NCBI GenBank assembly: GCA_030737835.1 | Contig: JAUJYN010000013.1 | Span: 3,042,401 to 3,106,400 of the forward strand | Length of the DNA stretch: 64,000 nt | From: Acorus gramineus | Lineage: Eukaryota > Streptophyta > Magnoliopsida > Acorales > Acoraceae | Direction: 5' to 3' | Part shown: positions 46,243 through 58,917 of the stretch, piece by piece | Layout of the letters: each line of letters starts with the position of its first letter | Numbering within the stretch: position 1 is the stretch's first letter | Notes under the pieces: model-generated | What the model was told of the DNA's origin: nothing | Databases searched by the model: none | What the model saw: only the letters and a program-made list of their open reading frames with translations | Made by a program: the position numbers and the translations under genes

Positions 46243-48140
46243 TGTCACACCCCGGGCGTCCCCGGGACGCGGCAAGTGTATATATGATATCAGCAGTCTA
46301 AACAGGAGGTCAATAACATACCCTAAACAACATCAATATGACAACACAGACAACAAAGAAGCTGACAGGATATATACACAAATAGCGGAAGCTAAAAGAC
46401 TGAGTCTGTAATTCAAAAACATATTACAGACTCGATACATAATCAACTGTCCTGTGAGAGCCAATATATACAAAGACATCCAAATATAATACAACCGCGT
46501 GCCCAAGCACGGAATATAATACATACAATAAAAAAGGGATGCTGATAGCCTCTGATACTCGCGGGACGTGGCGCTACTCCGCTACTGATGAAGTCCCTCG
46601 GGGAGCTCCTCCTTCAGATCCGACTCAGACAACACTGGAGAATAATATATGCGAGGGGTGAGCCACACGCTCAGTGAATAGCACAACCCATGCATCACAA
46701 TTTATATTAACCACAATTTTATTATTCACGCCCCAAAGTGGCAGGAACTACACAAATCCAGTGGGTCGCTACATCGCCAACCCACTACACCCTCACCCTC
46801 ACCCCTCAATAGGTGACATAGGATATTGGGACTTACAAACCAGTGGGTCGCTACATCGCCGACCCACCACACCCTCACCCTCACCCCTCAATGGGTGACA
46901 TAGGATATTGGGACTAAACAATCCAGTGGGTCGCTACATCGCCGACCCACCACACCCTCACCCTCACCCCTCAATATGGTGACATAGGATATTGGGACTG
47001 ACTAGGTTGTTGGTCACCCTTGGTCCACCGATAGTCTCTCCTCCACTCCGTAGGCCGCTTGGCCACTCCCACATTCAGCACAGTCCGTCCCAAATCAGGA
47101 GGTGCCTACTGATGGGAGCCCTCCACGGGACGGCCTTTCTAACGCTGGGGCAGTCTCTACACGGATCCAACGAAGGGAACAGAACAGCCTATCCATACGC
47201 ATATGATCCACTCGGATCCGCCGACAACACATCTCAACAACTCTAATGTCATGAATTCTTCAGAATTCCTCCAGGGCGCATAACCAAGATGCGGGGAACA
47301 TATATAATAATAACGAGGTTATAATATTATTGGGAAAAGAAACCTTGGGAGGGCAGCATGAGGTCCCGATATAGGACATCCCGACAACCAAACAAGGAAC
47401 ACGGAGTACCCTAGCCCGGGTCTCAATGTTGACCTCGCAAGGCCCCTCCCTATAATATTATCTAAGACATGCTAATAATCATATGATAGCATTTAATTTA
47501 ATAAATTAAACTAGTAGGACACATGCATAGGTCGAGGCTTCCTAGCATGAGAACAGGGTGACAGGATGCATGGCTCTTACACATATCCTAAGGGTGCAAG
47601 TCCCTAACATACACGGTCTAGGGTAGCATGCATACTACATATTTATCATGCTTGCATGGATTACATATTACACAAGTTAATATAGACTATGGTGCCCCAG
47701 GGGAGGACGGTATACGCCCAAGTGCATATAGCGCCTCCCTACTGGGTTGGATTGTCCCACTCACCAATACCCGGGTCGTCGCGTGACCGTCCGTCAAGAT
47801 CTGCAAGACAGGTATTTAACACGGTGAGTAAAATACACAAATACATACAAAAATACACTAAAATACCCAACACTCGGACAAACGTACATACGGCCCGTAC
47901 GTACGCGAGTCCGAGCACCCCGACACACTCCCGAACCCCCGGGCAGCCATACGCACGGCCACCCGCACGCGCACGCACGAATGCGCACGCACGCACGCAC
48001 CCCGGCACCATCGGCGCACTGCCGCGCGCCCAGACGCGCTGCCGCACGCACGCGCACGCTCGCGCGAGCCCACGCTCACCGCGCGTCCAGCCCGCGCCCC
48101 ACGCGCAGCACCCCGCGCACGCCCCAGCACGCACACGCAC
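46243..48140 (-). repeat. Element B 3' LTR, left part
   Basis: Minus-oriented LTR with candidate mini-exon 47765-47800 (36 nt). Three tandem copies of a roughly 80-bp module (near 46755-47000) carry ACCCTCACCCTCACCCCTCA and GTGACATAGGATATTGGGAC. It is cut in its GC-rich part at 48140 by a nested LTR; the last five bases, CGCAC, are the target duplication. Confidence 0.85.
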
Positions 48141-51100
48141 GCTCCGCTACTGAAGAAATCCCTCGGAAAGCTCCAACTGCTGCTCCGGCTCTAGCTCAGG
48201 CTCAGTGACCACTGGGGAAAAACATATGCGAGGGGTGAGCCACACGCTCAGTGAACAGCACAACCCATGCATCACAGACCATATTTACCACAATTCCATT
48301 ATTTATCCATCCTCAAAAACATAACAACATAATCCAGTGGTTCGTACTTCGCCGAACCACCACACCCTCACCCTCACCCATCAATGGGTGACATAGGCTA
48401 TTGGGACTGATAATCATCCATTCACAAATCCAGTAGGTCGCTCATCGCCAACCCACTACACCCTCACCCTCACCCTACCACGGATGACATAGGATTTTGG
48501 GACTGACTAGGCTGTTGGTCACCCTTGGTCCACCGATAGTCTCTCCTCTACTCCGTAGGCCGCTTGGTCTCCACCCACAACTTCAGCACAGTCCGAAACC
48601 AAATCAGGAGGTGCCTACTGATGTGGGTCCTCCGAAGGACGGCCTTTCTAACGCTGGGGGTAGCCTCTACTGGATCCAATGCAGGGAACAGAACAGCCTA
48701 TCCATACGCATATGATCCACTCGGATCCGTCGACAACACATCTCTACCACTCAAATGTCATGAACTCTTCAGAGTTCCTCCAGGGCGCATATCCAAGATG
48801 CGGGGAAATAAGTACAATCAAAAGCAATGTTGGAATATCATTGGGGGAAAGAAACTCGGGAGGGCGGCGTGAGTTCCCGATACAGGATACCCCGACAACC
48901 AAACAAGGAACACGGAGTACCCTAACACGGGTCTCACCGCTGTCCTCGCAAGGCCCCTCCCCTATAATAATCACTAATCATGCTAATAATCATACCAATC
49001 ATACAACATTACTTATAATATTATTGGGATAAGAATCCTTGGGAGGGCAGTGTGAGTTCCCAATACAGGACACCCCAACAACCAAACAAGGAACACGGAG
49101 TACCCTAACACGGGTCTCAATGTTGACCTCGCAAGGCTCCTCCCGATAATATTACCTAAGGCATGCGATTTAACATACACTAGCATTTAATTTAATAAAT
49201 AAACTAGTAGGACGCATACATAGGCCGAGGTTTCCTAACATGAAACAGGGGACATGATGCATGGCTCATACACATATCCTAAGGGTGCATGTCCCTAACA
49301 TACAAGTCTAGGGGTAGCATGCATTCTACATTTAAATCATGCAAGCATGGAATACATATTACAACAGGTTAATATAATCCATGACGCCCCAGGAGAGGTC
49401 GGTATACGCCCAAGTGCGTATAACGCCTCTCTACTGGGTTGGATTGTCCCACTCACCAGTATCTGGGTCGTCGATAGACATTCAATTGGGTGAGTTAAAA
49501 TCCAAAAATACCACAAAATACACAAGAACATACATGAACCCACAACTAAACTCCCAACACTCGGGCAAACGTGCATACGGCCCGTACGCACGCTAGCCCG
49601 AGCATCCCGGCAAACACCCGCACGGCGGGCAACCACCCGCACGGCCACCCGACCGCCCGGGCGCACCGCCGCGCCTCGGCCCGCGCACTCCGCGCACCGC
49701 CGCGCCTCAGCCCGCCGTCGAGACACGCCGCCGAGCCTCCCGTGTGCACCGCGCGCCCCCTGCGCCCCAGCGCAGCCACCCGCGCACACCCCGCACGCCA
49801 TCGCTGGCCCGCGAGCACCCCGCACGCCCCGCGCGCAGCGTCTCGCCCCGCGCGCATCTCCAGCCCCCCATCCGCACGCACTCCGCGCGCAGCTACCACC
49901 TTCTAGCCGCGCGCACCACCCCGCGCGCCACCCGCTCGCACCCACTGCACCCCGCGCACTCCTGCGCCTCCGCCCAGCGCCCGGTATCCGCGGCCCAACA
50001 CCCGACGCTCAGCGCCCAGCACCCGGGACCCTCACCCAGCGCCCACGCGCACGCACGCGCAACACGCGCTCAGCGCGCCTGGCAGCACGCGCCCAGCGCG
50101 CCTGCCAGCATGCCCACGCTGCTGCCCGCGTTGCCTGCCTGCACGCGTCGCCGAGTGGCCCGAGCACCGTTCGCCTGCACGCCCGGCACTGCTCGCATGA
50201 TGGCCGAGCACCTCCTACCCTGCTCGCCTGCGCGCCCAGCCTGCCAGCCCGGCCTGCCCGCGCGCACAGCCCACAGCCTGCCTACCCACATGCCTCCCCC
50301 TGCACCCCCCGAGCGTACGCCCGCGCGCGCGCCCTCGCGCGCACGCGCGCACGCCCTCGCGCGCCCGGCAAACTGGTGCACCCCCTCCCAGCCTACCCGG
50401 CCAGTCCTACCCAGCTCCTCGCGCACAGCTTGCCCAGCTCCAGCCGCTCGACCAGCTCCTCCCGGGTGCACCCGCGCACAGCACGCCCAGCGCCCGCACG
50501 CCCAGCACACCCGCGTGCCCAGCACCCGCACGCCCAGCACGACCAGCACGCGCCCTGCACGCCCGCGCGCACGCCCACGCGCACGCATGCGGGCACGCCT
50601 GCGCGCACCCAGCCTGCTGCGCTGCTGTGCTGCTGCCGACGCTGCCTGCGCCCGAGACCAAACCCACTGCTGCCCGAGACCACCCCCCCACCATTCCCGA
50701 GCACCCAAAGCACCACCCACCGACCTCCGACCACCTCACAGCCCTCCGACGGCCACCCACGGCCGCCGACCTCCACCCAACCCCAAAACCCCCTCCTAGC
50801 ATCCATCTAAACAAGAAAAGAGGGGAAAATAGGGCTTACCAAGGGGAGGAAGGGAAGTCCGGACGCTCTCCGCGCGTCGAAACCTTTCTCAAAGGTCCTC
50901 TTACGCCCCGATCTACCACGGCCTTCGAACCGGGCCAAAACAGAGGAGAAAGAGAGGAGGTCGGAGTGGCTAGACTCGTCGGAAAAGGGATTTGAAAACA
51001 CCGGAGTGTAGATCGGGACCCGATCTACACTTCTCGTGCTTTAGGTTTTTGGGTTTGAGGGGTCTAAGGGCCTCTAATGGAAGAAAAAGAGAGAGGGAGG

Positions 51101-51433
51101 AGAGAGAGGGATTTGGTAGGGATGATGAATAGTGACATAAGATATTTTCTCACCCGTATTTATACCAAGTCACTTGAAAACCCAGATACGCCCCGGAACT
51201 GCGAAATTTCAGGAACGTTACCGAAATTCGATGAAATCTTCGTGAGAGGCCTAATATGGCACCAGGACACCAAATATGCAGTTAGATTTCCAATCGGAGT
51301 CCTCTAGCTTAGGACGATGGCTAACAGTCCAAAAATTAGCGGTTCCGATCGAAAACCGGTAAAAACCGAAAAACTGCCAGAATGCTCTAACGGTTACCAA
51401 CAGGTTAAAAGTGACACATATATAACACGCACT
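48136..51433 (-). mobile_element. Nested LTR in the element B 3' LTR (left end truncated, TSD CGCAC)
   Basis: The LTR proper is 48141-51428, ending GTGACACATATATAACA. CGCAC occurs at 48136-48140 and 51429-51433. The first roughly 345 bp expected at its left end are missing: it starts at GCTCCGCTACTGAAG, which lies about 340 bp into the sister LTR at 55174. It therefore inserted, then lost that end exactly at the junction. It belongs to the same subfamily as 55174-58422, with a duplicated module at 48840-48965 and 49018-49145. Its mini-exon region lacks the CAG acceptor. The GC-rich part spans about 49570-50690. Confidence 0.82.
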
Positions 51434-52519
51434 CCCGCGCGCACCTGCGCGCACTCCCGCGCGCACCCCCGCTCGCACCCCCGCTCGCGCCTGCACCCGC
51501 GCGTAGCCGCGCACCCGCGCACGACTGCGCGCCCGATTGCGCCCGGCAGGCGCGCAGACCGCGCCCAGCGCGCACCCAAGCCATCCTAACCCCTTTTTCA
51601 CCCTTCCCAACCCCTCACACACACCCTAACACATCTACCCAACATGCATGACCTTCCCAACATCCCCTTAAGCCAAAAAATCAAGAAAAGGAGGGGAGGA
51701 GCTCACCTTGGAGGGGGAACAAAAGGGGGAGGTTCGGGGGCCCTCGACGCACCCGCGACCACCTCAACCACCACCACCGCCTCTAGCCTCTCCTCAGCCT
51801 CCTCTTCAGCAGCAAAACAGGGGGGGGGGAGATCATGGAAAGATCCTACAAAGAGAGCTTGAGAGAGAGGGGAAGACAACAACACAACAACACATGCACA
51901 AGCTCTACCACCACCTCCTCCACCACCTTCTCTTTGAGGGATAAACCCAAACACATGGGGCTTGAATGAGGGAAAGAGAGGGCCAAGAAAAGCTGGTCGA
52001 CGTGCACATTGGGAGGGGAAGAGAGAGAGAGGAGATATTTATCAAAATATCTTAAGGAGAATTTACTAAGTCGCCCTTCGACTAGAAATTCTGCGCAAGC
52101 TTCACTGGAACAGCCATAACTTCCCCGATACAGCTCCGAATTGCTTGATTTCAAGACCGATGGAAAGCTAAGAAGATTATCTACAACTTTCATGTTCATG
52201 GCAAGATCAGATAATCTCTCCAGCTAATCCGAAATTAGAGCTAAACATGGAACAGGGCTGCTGCCAGAATTTCCATCCCCGGGGTATACTTGGAAAAATA
52301 CCCATAACTTTTACTACAAGAATCCAGTTGGTCTAATTCCACTTCTGTGCGAAAGCTAACTCAAAACTGGACATCTCATAATAAAATCATAATTAAACCT
52401 CTTCATCTTGGATTTTAACAAAATCAAATCCAAATACCAAATCAGGAATACATAACTTAGAAAAAAAATTATGTACCCAAATCTTCAAACAGAGCGCTCC
52501 AAATGACACAGACACAACA
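51434..52519 (-). repeat. Element B 3' LTR, right part (U3 end)
   Basis: Continues the GC-rich block, then a GTGAGC donor-like site (about 51701), and ends GACACAGACACAACA at 52519. It is followed by the inverted purine tract TTCTTCCCCCCTTAGG (52520-52535). This outer end differs from the TGTTATATATGTGTCAC start of the other LTRs here, so element B belongs to a related but distinct family, or has a chimeric LTR. Confidence 0.75.
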
Positions 52520-52535
52520 TTCTTCCCCCCTTAGG

Positions 52536-53730
52536 AAATTTAGTCCTCGAAATTTAAGGAAACCCAAAAGGGAAGACCGAAAGTATCAAGCTTAGACCTT
52601 TGCTCCCAAGTGGTCTTCGCACCGGACTGGCGCTACCAACCCACTGCAATCAAAGGAACAGTCTTAGCGTGGAGCCTCTTCTCATGCTTGTCCCTGACCT
52701 CGATCCACTGCTCCACGAACGACAAATCCACCTCGAGGATGAGGCGGTCGAACAGAAAGACTGAGCAGGATCGTGGACATAACGCCTCGGCCATGGGACA
52801 AGGACGACGTCGTGGGCATGAACCAGCTGTGGGGGAAAGGCTACATGATAAGCCACCTCCCCAATCCACTCAATGACGAGAAATGGTCCCATTAAAGAGC
52901 AAACTCAGCTTGCCCCGAACGTCGAAACAGAGGGTGCCCCTAAACCAGGACACCTTCCTGAAAAATGCCATCGCCAACCCAAAAGGGAAGCCCCTGGCGA
53001 CGATGACCTGCGTAGCCTTCTGTCAGTTCTGGGAGGTGCAGATGTACACACGAACCAACCGGGCCACCGCAAGGTCAACAACTAACTTATGGCCCCTCCA
53101 ACTGGCGCTCCACAACCGTCCCAACACAAGGGAGGTATGAAACTGCGCCTGTAGAGTGCCCTCACAGATCCATCTGGGTGCTCGAATGGCAGTCGCTTGC
53201 AGGCATACCCCAACAAATGGGTAGTGCCTCACCCAACTGCCCTCATCATCGAGCACGCAGGCACATAGCATGTCCTCCAAGGTCCGAATCGTCCTCATTG
53301 ACTGGCTGTCCATCGGCGATGAAACGCTATACTTAAATGGAGGCTCGCGCCAAAGGCTGCGCCACAACCTCAAAGTAACCCTCGCGTCTCAACCGAAAAT
53401 AGCGCCGACTGGAGTGCCATGAAGACGAACAATCGCGAAGGTGAAAACCCACGTCAAGGCGTCCAGAGACTCAATCAGTCTGATAGGGAGGGAAACGCGG
53501 ACTTAGTCAGTCGGTCAATGATCACCTAGACGGCGTCGTGACCCGAACGTGACATTAACGAGTTTGCGACAATCCCTGATAACCCACTCCCACGTCCACT
53601 GAGGAATCTCGATGGACTGACGCTTTCCACGCGATGATGATTCTCGAACTTTGCCTGAGGGCATGCCAACCTGGGGAAACAAGGTCACCCACATCACCTT
53701 ATCATCACACCACAGCAAACTCAACAAAGA
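52536..53730 (-). pseudogene. Element B integrase-chromodomain remnant
   Basis: Fragments in several frames: SIEIPQW near 53600, an integrase part with RTLEDMLCACVLDDEGSW near 53280, then IGEVAYHVAFPPQLVHAHDV and the post-integrase region [10 protein letters not shown] near 52790-52860. A chromodomain scrap (VEQWIEVRDKHEKRLHAKTV) lies near 52655-52720. They parallel the intact pol at 30180-31190 but carry many frameshifts and substitutions. Confidence 0.85.
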
Positions 53731-53759
53731 CTACCTCAAAGTAGTCCTCGGAAACCCAA

Positions 53760-54059
53760 TAAAACTTTTGAGATCCACGAAGGCATCCGGCGCATTCGTC
53801 AACAACGGCAGTACTTAAAACTCGTAGTGCCTGAACGGTCACGAAAGGCCATCTACGGGATGTCCAACTCTCGGATCTCCGACTTGTGGTACCCTTGTGC
53901 GAAGATCGATCTAACAGCAGACACTCGCTCCCAGAGCTGGTCCAATAGATCATCGATTCGCGGCAAAGGTAATTGATCTTCAACCTCCACGGGGAGATCA
54001 AAACAACACCACGAACAATTAAGTTCAGATTCTGCTCCTCGAGCATGGCTGGCGCTCAT
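53760..54059 (-). pseudogene. Element B RT N-terminal remnant
   Basis: Contains [12 protein letters not shown] and, in shifted frame, TNAPDAFVDL, matching the RT fingers and palm of the intact pol (about 28675-28880). It lies 3' of the RT C-terminal fragment (54528-54960), the reverse of functional order. Confidence 0.8.
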
Positions 54060-54527
54060 GATAACACTTACACACTAGGTAAGCCGCTCAACCGCACTTA
54101 ATCCACAAGACACGCATTAAGGGGTCGTCGAACCTCGACAATGCCTATGCGACGTCATCTATCTGATAGGCGGTTGAGTCCCATCACGAACGCTAGCATT
54201 TCGTCTCCTTATTCGCGACCAATGTGGGGCAAACGCGACAGTATCCACAACTGTGCTTACATGCCGCCAGAGATAGGCCGCTCATCACAACCATTGGAAC
54301 TCCGGCATCCTGCACTCCATGGGCAGATTCATCACGGGGAGTCCACGCTCTCGTCATCATTTAGCAGCACTCTCCCGGTGTGGCCTCTACCTGGTAGCCT
54401 CCCAAGCCCGCTATCTCTGCCATATGGGCGCACCACAAGCATAGGATCTGGGAGCACCTCACAGGGCTCTGGCCTCAACCGGGCAGCTACAACACACAAT
54501 GATTTATCGAAGCGACTCCAGATGCCA

Positions 54528-54960
54528 CTATGGAACCCTGTCCACTAGCGATCGCCCACTGAGCTGCAATAGGACGCACCCAATCCCGATCGTACGCATC
54601 ACCACACCCAACCGCGATGCATCGGAGCAAACTGCGAACCCACCCCTCCCAGACGGAAGGGTAAGAACTGGCGCTGAGGTGAGCCTTCGCTTAAACTCCA
54701 GGAAGCTCTCCTCGCAAGACGGGGACCATTCGAACCGGACATCCTTCCGAGCGAGGCGGTTAGGAGGTACAGCTATCTTCGAGAAACCCTCGACAAACCT
54801 CCTGCAATGACCCGCCAAGCCCAGGAAGCTCCGAATCTCAGTGGGGTTCGACGGTCGACGCCAATTTGACACGGCGAGCATCTTGTCCGGGTCCACAGAT
54901 ATGCCCTCGCCAGAAATCACGTGGCCCAGAAAGGCCATACGCTCCAACCAAAACTCGCAC
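54528..54960 (-). pseudogene. Element B RT C-terminal / RNase H start remnant
   Basis: Well preserved: [20 protein letters not shown] through [18 protein letters not shown] to [13 protein letters not shown], over 85% identical by eye to codons about 256-370 of the intact pol. The tyrosine of the RNase H TDAS motif region is altered (YTDAS to CSDAS). Confidence 0.85.
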
Positions 54961-54989
54961 TTAATCCACCATCAATTTGATGCTTCTAA

Positions 54990-55130
54990 GGTATTCCTTG
55001 ACTGGGAAAAGAAACCTCGGGAGAGCACCATGAGGTCCCGATATAGGATACCCCGACAACCAAACAAGGAACACGGAGTACCCTAGCCCGGGTCTCAACG
55101 CTGACCTCACATGGCCCCTTAAACCAGAAA
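54990..55130 (-). repeat. LTR-derived fragment in the element B internal region
   Basis: Matches an internal LTR segment (GAGGTCCCGATATAGGATA, then ACAAGGAACACGGAGTACCC) seen at about 37545-37665 and 47335-47450. An LTR piece inside the pol region is out of place. Confidence 0.75.
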
Positions 55131-55168
55131 AGGAACACTAGAAGAAGACATCACCCTTAAAGAACACT

Positions 55169-58100
55169 ACTAATGTCACGCCCCAGGGCGGCCAACCCCG
55201 GGACGCGGCAAATGTATATATCATATCAGAAGCCTACACAGGAGGTCAATAATATATATCATACACAGACAACTAGAATGACACACATGCAACAAAAGGC
55301 TGACATGATATATACACCAAATGCGGAAGCAAAAGACTGAATCTGTAAATAATCATACTACAGACTCGATACTCAATCATCTGTCATGTGAGAGCCAATA
55401 TACACAAATACAACTGAACATATACAAACACGTGCCAAGCACGGAAATCAAATACATACAGTCAAGAAGGGATGCCGATAACCTCTGGCACTCGCGGAAC
55501 GTGGCGCTGCTCCGCTACTGAAGAAATCCCTCGGAAAGCTCCAACTGCTGCTCCGGCTCCAACTCAGGCACAGTGGCAACTGGGGAAAAACATATGCGAG
55601 GGGTGAGCCGCACGCTCAGTGAACAGCACAACCCATGCATCACAGACGATATTTACCACAATTCCATTATTTATCCAATCTCCAAGACATAACAACATAA
55701 TCCAGTGGTTCGTACTTCGCCGAATCACCACACCCTCACCCTCACCCATCAATGGGTGACATAGGCTATTGGGACTGATAATCATCTATTCACAAATCCA
55801 GTAGGTCGCTCATCGCCAACCCACTACACCCTCACCCTCACCCATCAATGGGTGACATAGGATTTTGGGACTGACTAGGCTGTTGGTCACCCTTGGTCCA
55901 CCGATAGTCTCTCCCTCCACTCCGTAGGCCGCCTGGTCTACTCCCACATTCAGCACAGTCCGAAACCAAATCAGGAGGTGCCTACTAATGGGAGCCCTCT
56001 GTCAGGAAGGCCCTGTCTAACGCTGGGGGTAGCCTCTACCGAATCCAACACAGGGAACAGAACAGCCTATCCATACGCATATGATCCACTCGGATCCGCC
56101 GACTACATATCATTACAACTCAAATGTCATGAATTCCTCTGAATTCAACCAGGTGCATCATCAAGATGCGGGAACATGTACAAAAATCAGTAAGGCTGGA
56201 ATATCATTGGGGGAAAGAAACTCGGAAGGGCGGCGTGAGTTCCCGTTACAGGATACCCCGACAACCAAACAAGGAACACGGAGTACCCTAACCCGGGTCT
56301 CACCGCTGTCCTTGCAAGGCCCCTCCCCTATAATATCTACCAACTATACTAATAATTATACCAATCATACAATCATTACATATAATATTATTGGGACTAG
56401 AACCTTGGGAGGGCAGCCCGAGGTCCCGATACAGGACATCCCGACAACCAAACAAGGAACACGGAGTACCCTAACACGGGTCTCAACGTCGACCTCGCAA
56501 GGCTCCTCCCTATAATATTATCCCAAGGCATGCGATCTAACAGATACCAGCATTTAATTTAATATTTAAACTAGTAGGACGCATGCATAGGCCGGGGTTT
56601 CCTAGCATGAAAACCAGGGGACATGCTGCATGGCTCATACGCATATCCTATGGGTGCAAGTCCCTAACATAAAAGCCTAGGGTAGCATGCATTCTACATT
56701 TTCATCATGCTCACATGCAATACATGTTATTACAGGTTAATATAATCCATGTCGCCCCAGGAGAGGTCGGTATACGCCCAAGTGCGTATAACACCTCTCT
56801 ACTGGGTTGGATTGTCCCACTCACCAGAATCGGGGTCGTCGCGCGACCGTCCATCAAGATCTGCAAGACAGACAATCAATGTGGTGAGTTAAAATCCATA
56901 AATACTACAAAATACATAAACCCACAATTAAACTCCCAACACTCGGGCAAACGTGCATACGACCCGCACGCACGCTAGCCCGAGCACTCCGACAACCCCC
57001 CGCACGGCCGGCCACCACCCGCACGGCCACCCGACCGCCCGGACGCGCCGCCGCGCCTCAGCCCGCGCACTCCGCGCACCGCCCGGGGCTCCGCGCGTCC
57101 ACCGAGCCCAGCCGCGGCAGCCCGCACGCGCCCCGCACGCCGTGCGCTGGCCCGCGAGCACCCCGCACGCCCCCGCGCGCGGCGCCTCGCCCCCGCGCAC
57201 ACCATCCCTGCCTTGCCGCGACCCGCGCACGCCTCGCGCACGCCTCCTCGCCCCGCGCGCACCCCGCGCGCACCTCCGCCGCCTTGCCGCACCTCGCGCG
57301 CACCTCGCACGCACCTCCGCCACCTTGCCGCACCTCGCGCGCACCTCGCACGCCTTTGCGCACCTCGCGCGCACCTCGCCTGCCCCGCTGCGCCTCGCGC
57401 ACACCTCGCACGCACCTCCGAGCGCACGCCCGCGCGCGCACGCTCGCGCGCGCGCGCACGCTCGCGCGCACGCACGCGCGCACGCCCAGCCGGCCCAGCA
57501 CCTCGCGCACCAGCTCCTCGCGCTCGCTGCCCGCTGCCTGAGGCCCCCAGCACGCCTGCACGACCGTCACAGCACGCCGTGCGCACGCGCGCCCGCGCAC
57601 GCACGCGCGCATGACCGCGCGCGCCCAGCCTGCGCGCTGCTGCTGCTCTGCCTGCTGCCCGGGACAGGGCCCCAGCCTGCCGAGCACCTCCAACCACCCC
57701 TCCCACTGCTGCCGACCCCTCCAACCACCTCCGACCACCCTCCGACGACCCCCACTGCCACCAACCACTCCCCAAACACAAAACCCCCCCCTAGCATTCA
57801 TCTAGACAAGAAAAAAGAGGGAAAGGAGGCTTACCGAGGGGAGGAAGAGGCGTCCGGTGGATCTCCACGCGCCGAAACCCTTCCCAAAAGCCTTCTCACG
57901 CCCCGATCTATCACGGCCCTCGATTTGGCTCGAAACAGAGGAGAGAGAGGGGAGGTCGGAGAGGCTAGGATCGTCGGAATCGGGATTTGAAGGCACCGGG
58001 GTGTAGATCGGGACCCGATCTACACTTCCCGTGCTTTAGGTTTTCGATTTTGAGGGGTCTAGGGGGCTTGAAAGGAAGAAAAACGGAGAGGGGAGAGAGA

Positions 58101-58427
58101 GATCTCGACGAGGAAGACAATGAATAGTAATTAGATATTTTTTTGATTCCTTTTAAGTAGAGCGCGACTTAAAAACCCGGATACGCCCCGGAACTGCGAA
58201 ATTTTTGCAAACGATGCCAGAATTCGATGAAATTTTCGTGAGAGGTCTAAAATGGCACCAGGACACCAAATATGCAGTTAGATTTTCAATCGGAGTCCTC
58301 TAGCTCAGACGATAGCTAACAGTCTGAAAATTAGCGGTTCCGATCGAAAACCCTAAAAATTTTAAAAACTGCCAGGACGCTCCAACGGTTACCAGCAGGT
58401 TAAAAGTGACACAAGTATAACAACTAA
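55169..58427 (-). mobile_element. Solo LTR nested in element B (TSD ACTAA)
   Basis: The LTR is 55174-58422 (3249 bp), beginning TGTCACGCCCCAGGGCGG and ending GTGACACAAGTATAACA, with ACTAA at 55169-55173 and 58423-58427. It has a candidate mini-exon 56825-56860 (36 nt), a GTAAGC donor equivalent near 57830, the GC-rich block 57000-57650 and a duplicated module at 56203-56330 and 56390-56512. No internal domain, hence solo. Confidence 0.94.
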
Positions 58428-58539
58428 CCCCACTGGATCATCTACATCTAGATAATCACCCATCGATATCCTTCAACATCCATCACAAGACCGGACCCAA
58501 CATCTTTGGGAACGGTCGAACAACAATTGGGTCACGAGG

Positions 58540-58795
58540 CGACGCGTCTTCGCCTCATCCACACCCTCACTCCTGAAAGGAGACATCTTGGGACTTGGGA
58601 GAGACTTAGACTGCTCTACACCCCTGGTCCACCGGTAGCCTCTCCTCCACACCGTAGGCCGCCTGGTCCGCTCCCACAATTCAGCACAGTCCGAACCCAA
58701 ATCAGGAGGTGCCTACTGATGGGAGCCCTCTGTCAGGAAGGCCTGTCTAACGCTGAGGAGTCCCTACACGGATCCAACGAAGGGGAGAACGATTC
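58540..58795 (-). repeat. Second LTR-derived fragment in element B
   Basis: Matches the LTR segment with TCCACCGGTAGCCTCTCCTC, CAGGAGGTGCCTACTGATGG and GGATCCAACGAAGGG. In a normal LTR it precedes the piece found at 54990-55130, so the two fragments are in swapped order. Confidence 0.7.
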
Positions 58796-58917
58796 CACGC
58801 TCGCGACATCATTCATTAATCCTCTCCCGGGTAGCCTCTACCTGGCATACTCCCACGATCAGTACCCCTCCGACTGCATCGGTGGTACCTACGGATGGGA
58901 ACTCTCTGCCAGGACAG

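Noticed and set aside
46755..47000. The spaced CCCTCACC modules as a CRISPR-like array
   Set aside because: Units are about 80 bp, the 'spacers' are part of the repeat, they lie inside retrotransposon LTRs, and the DNA is eukaryotic.
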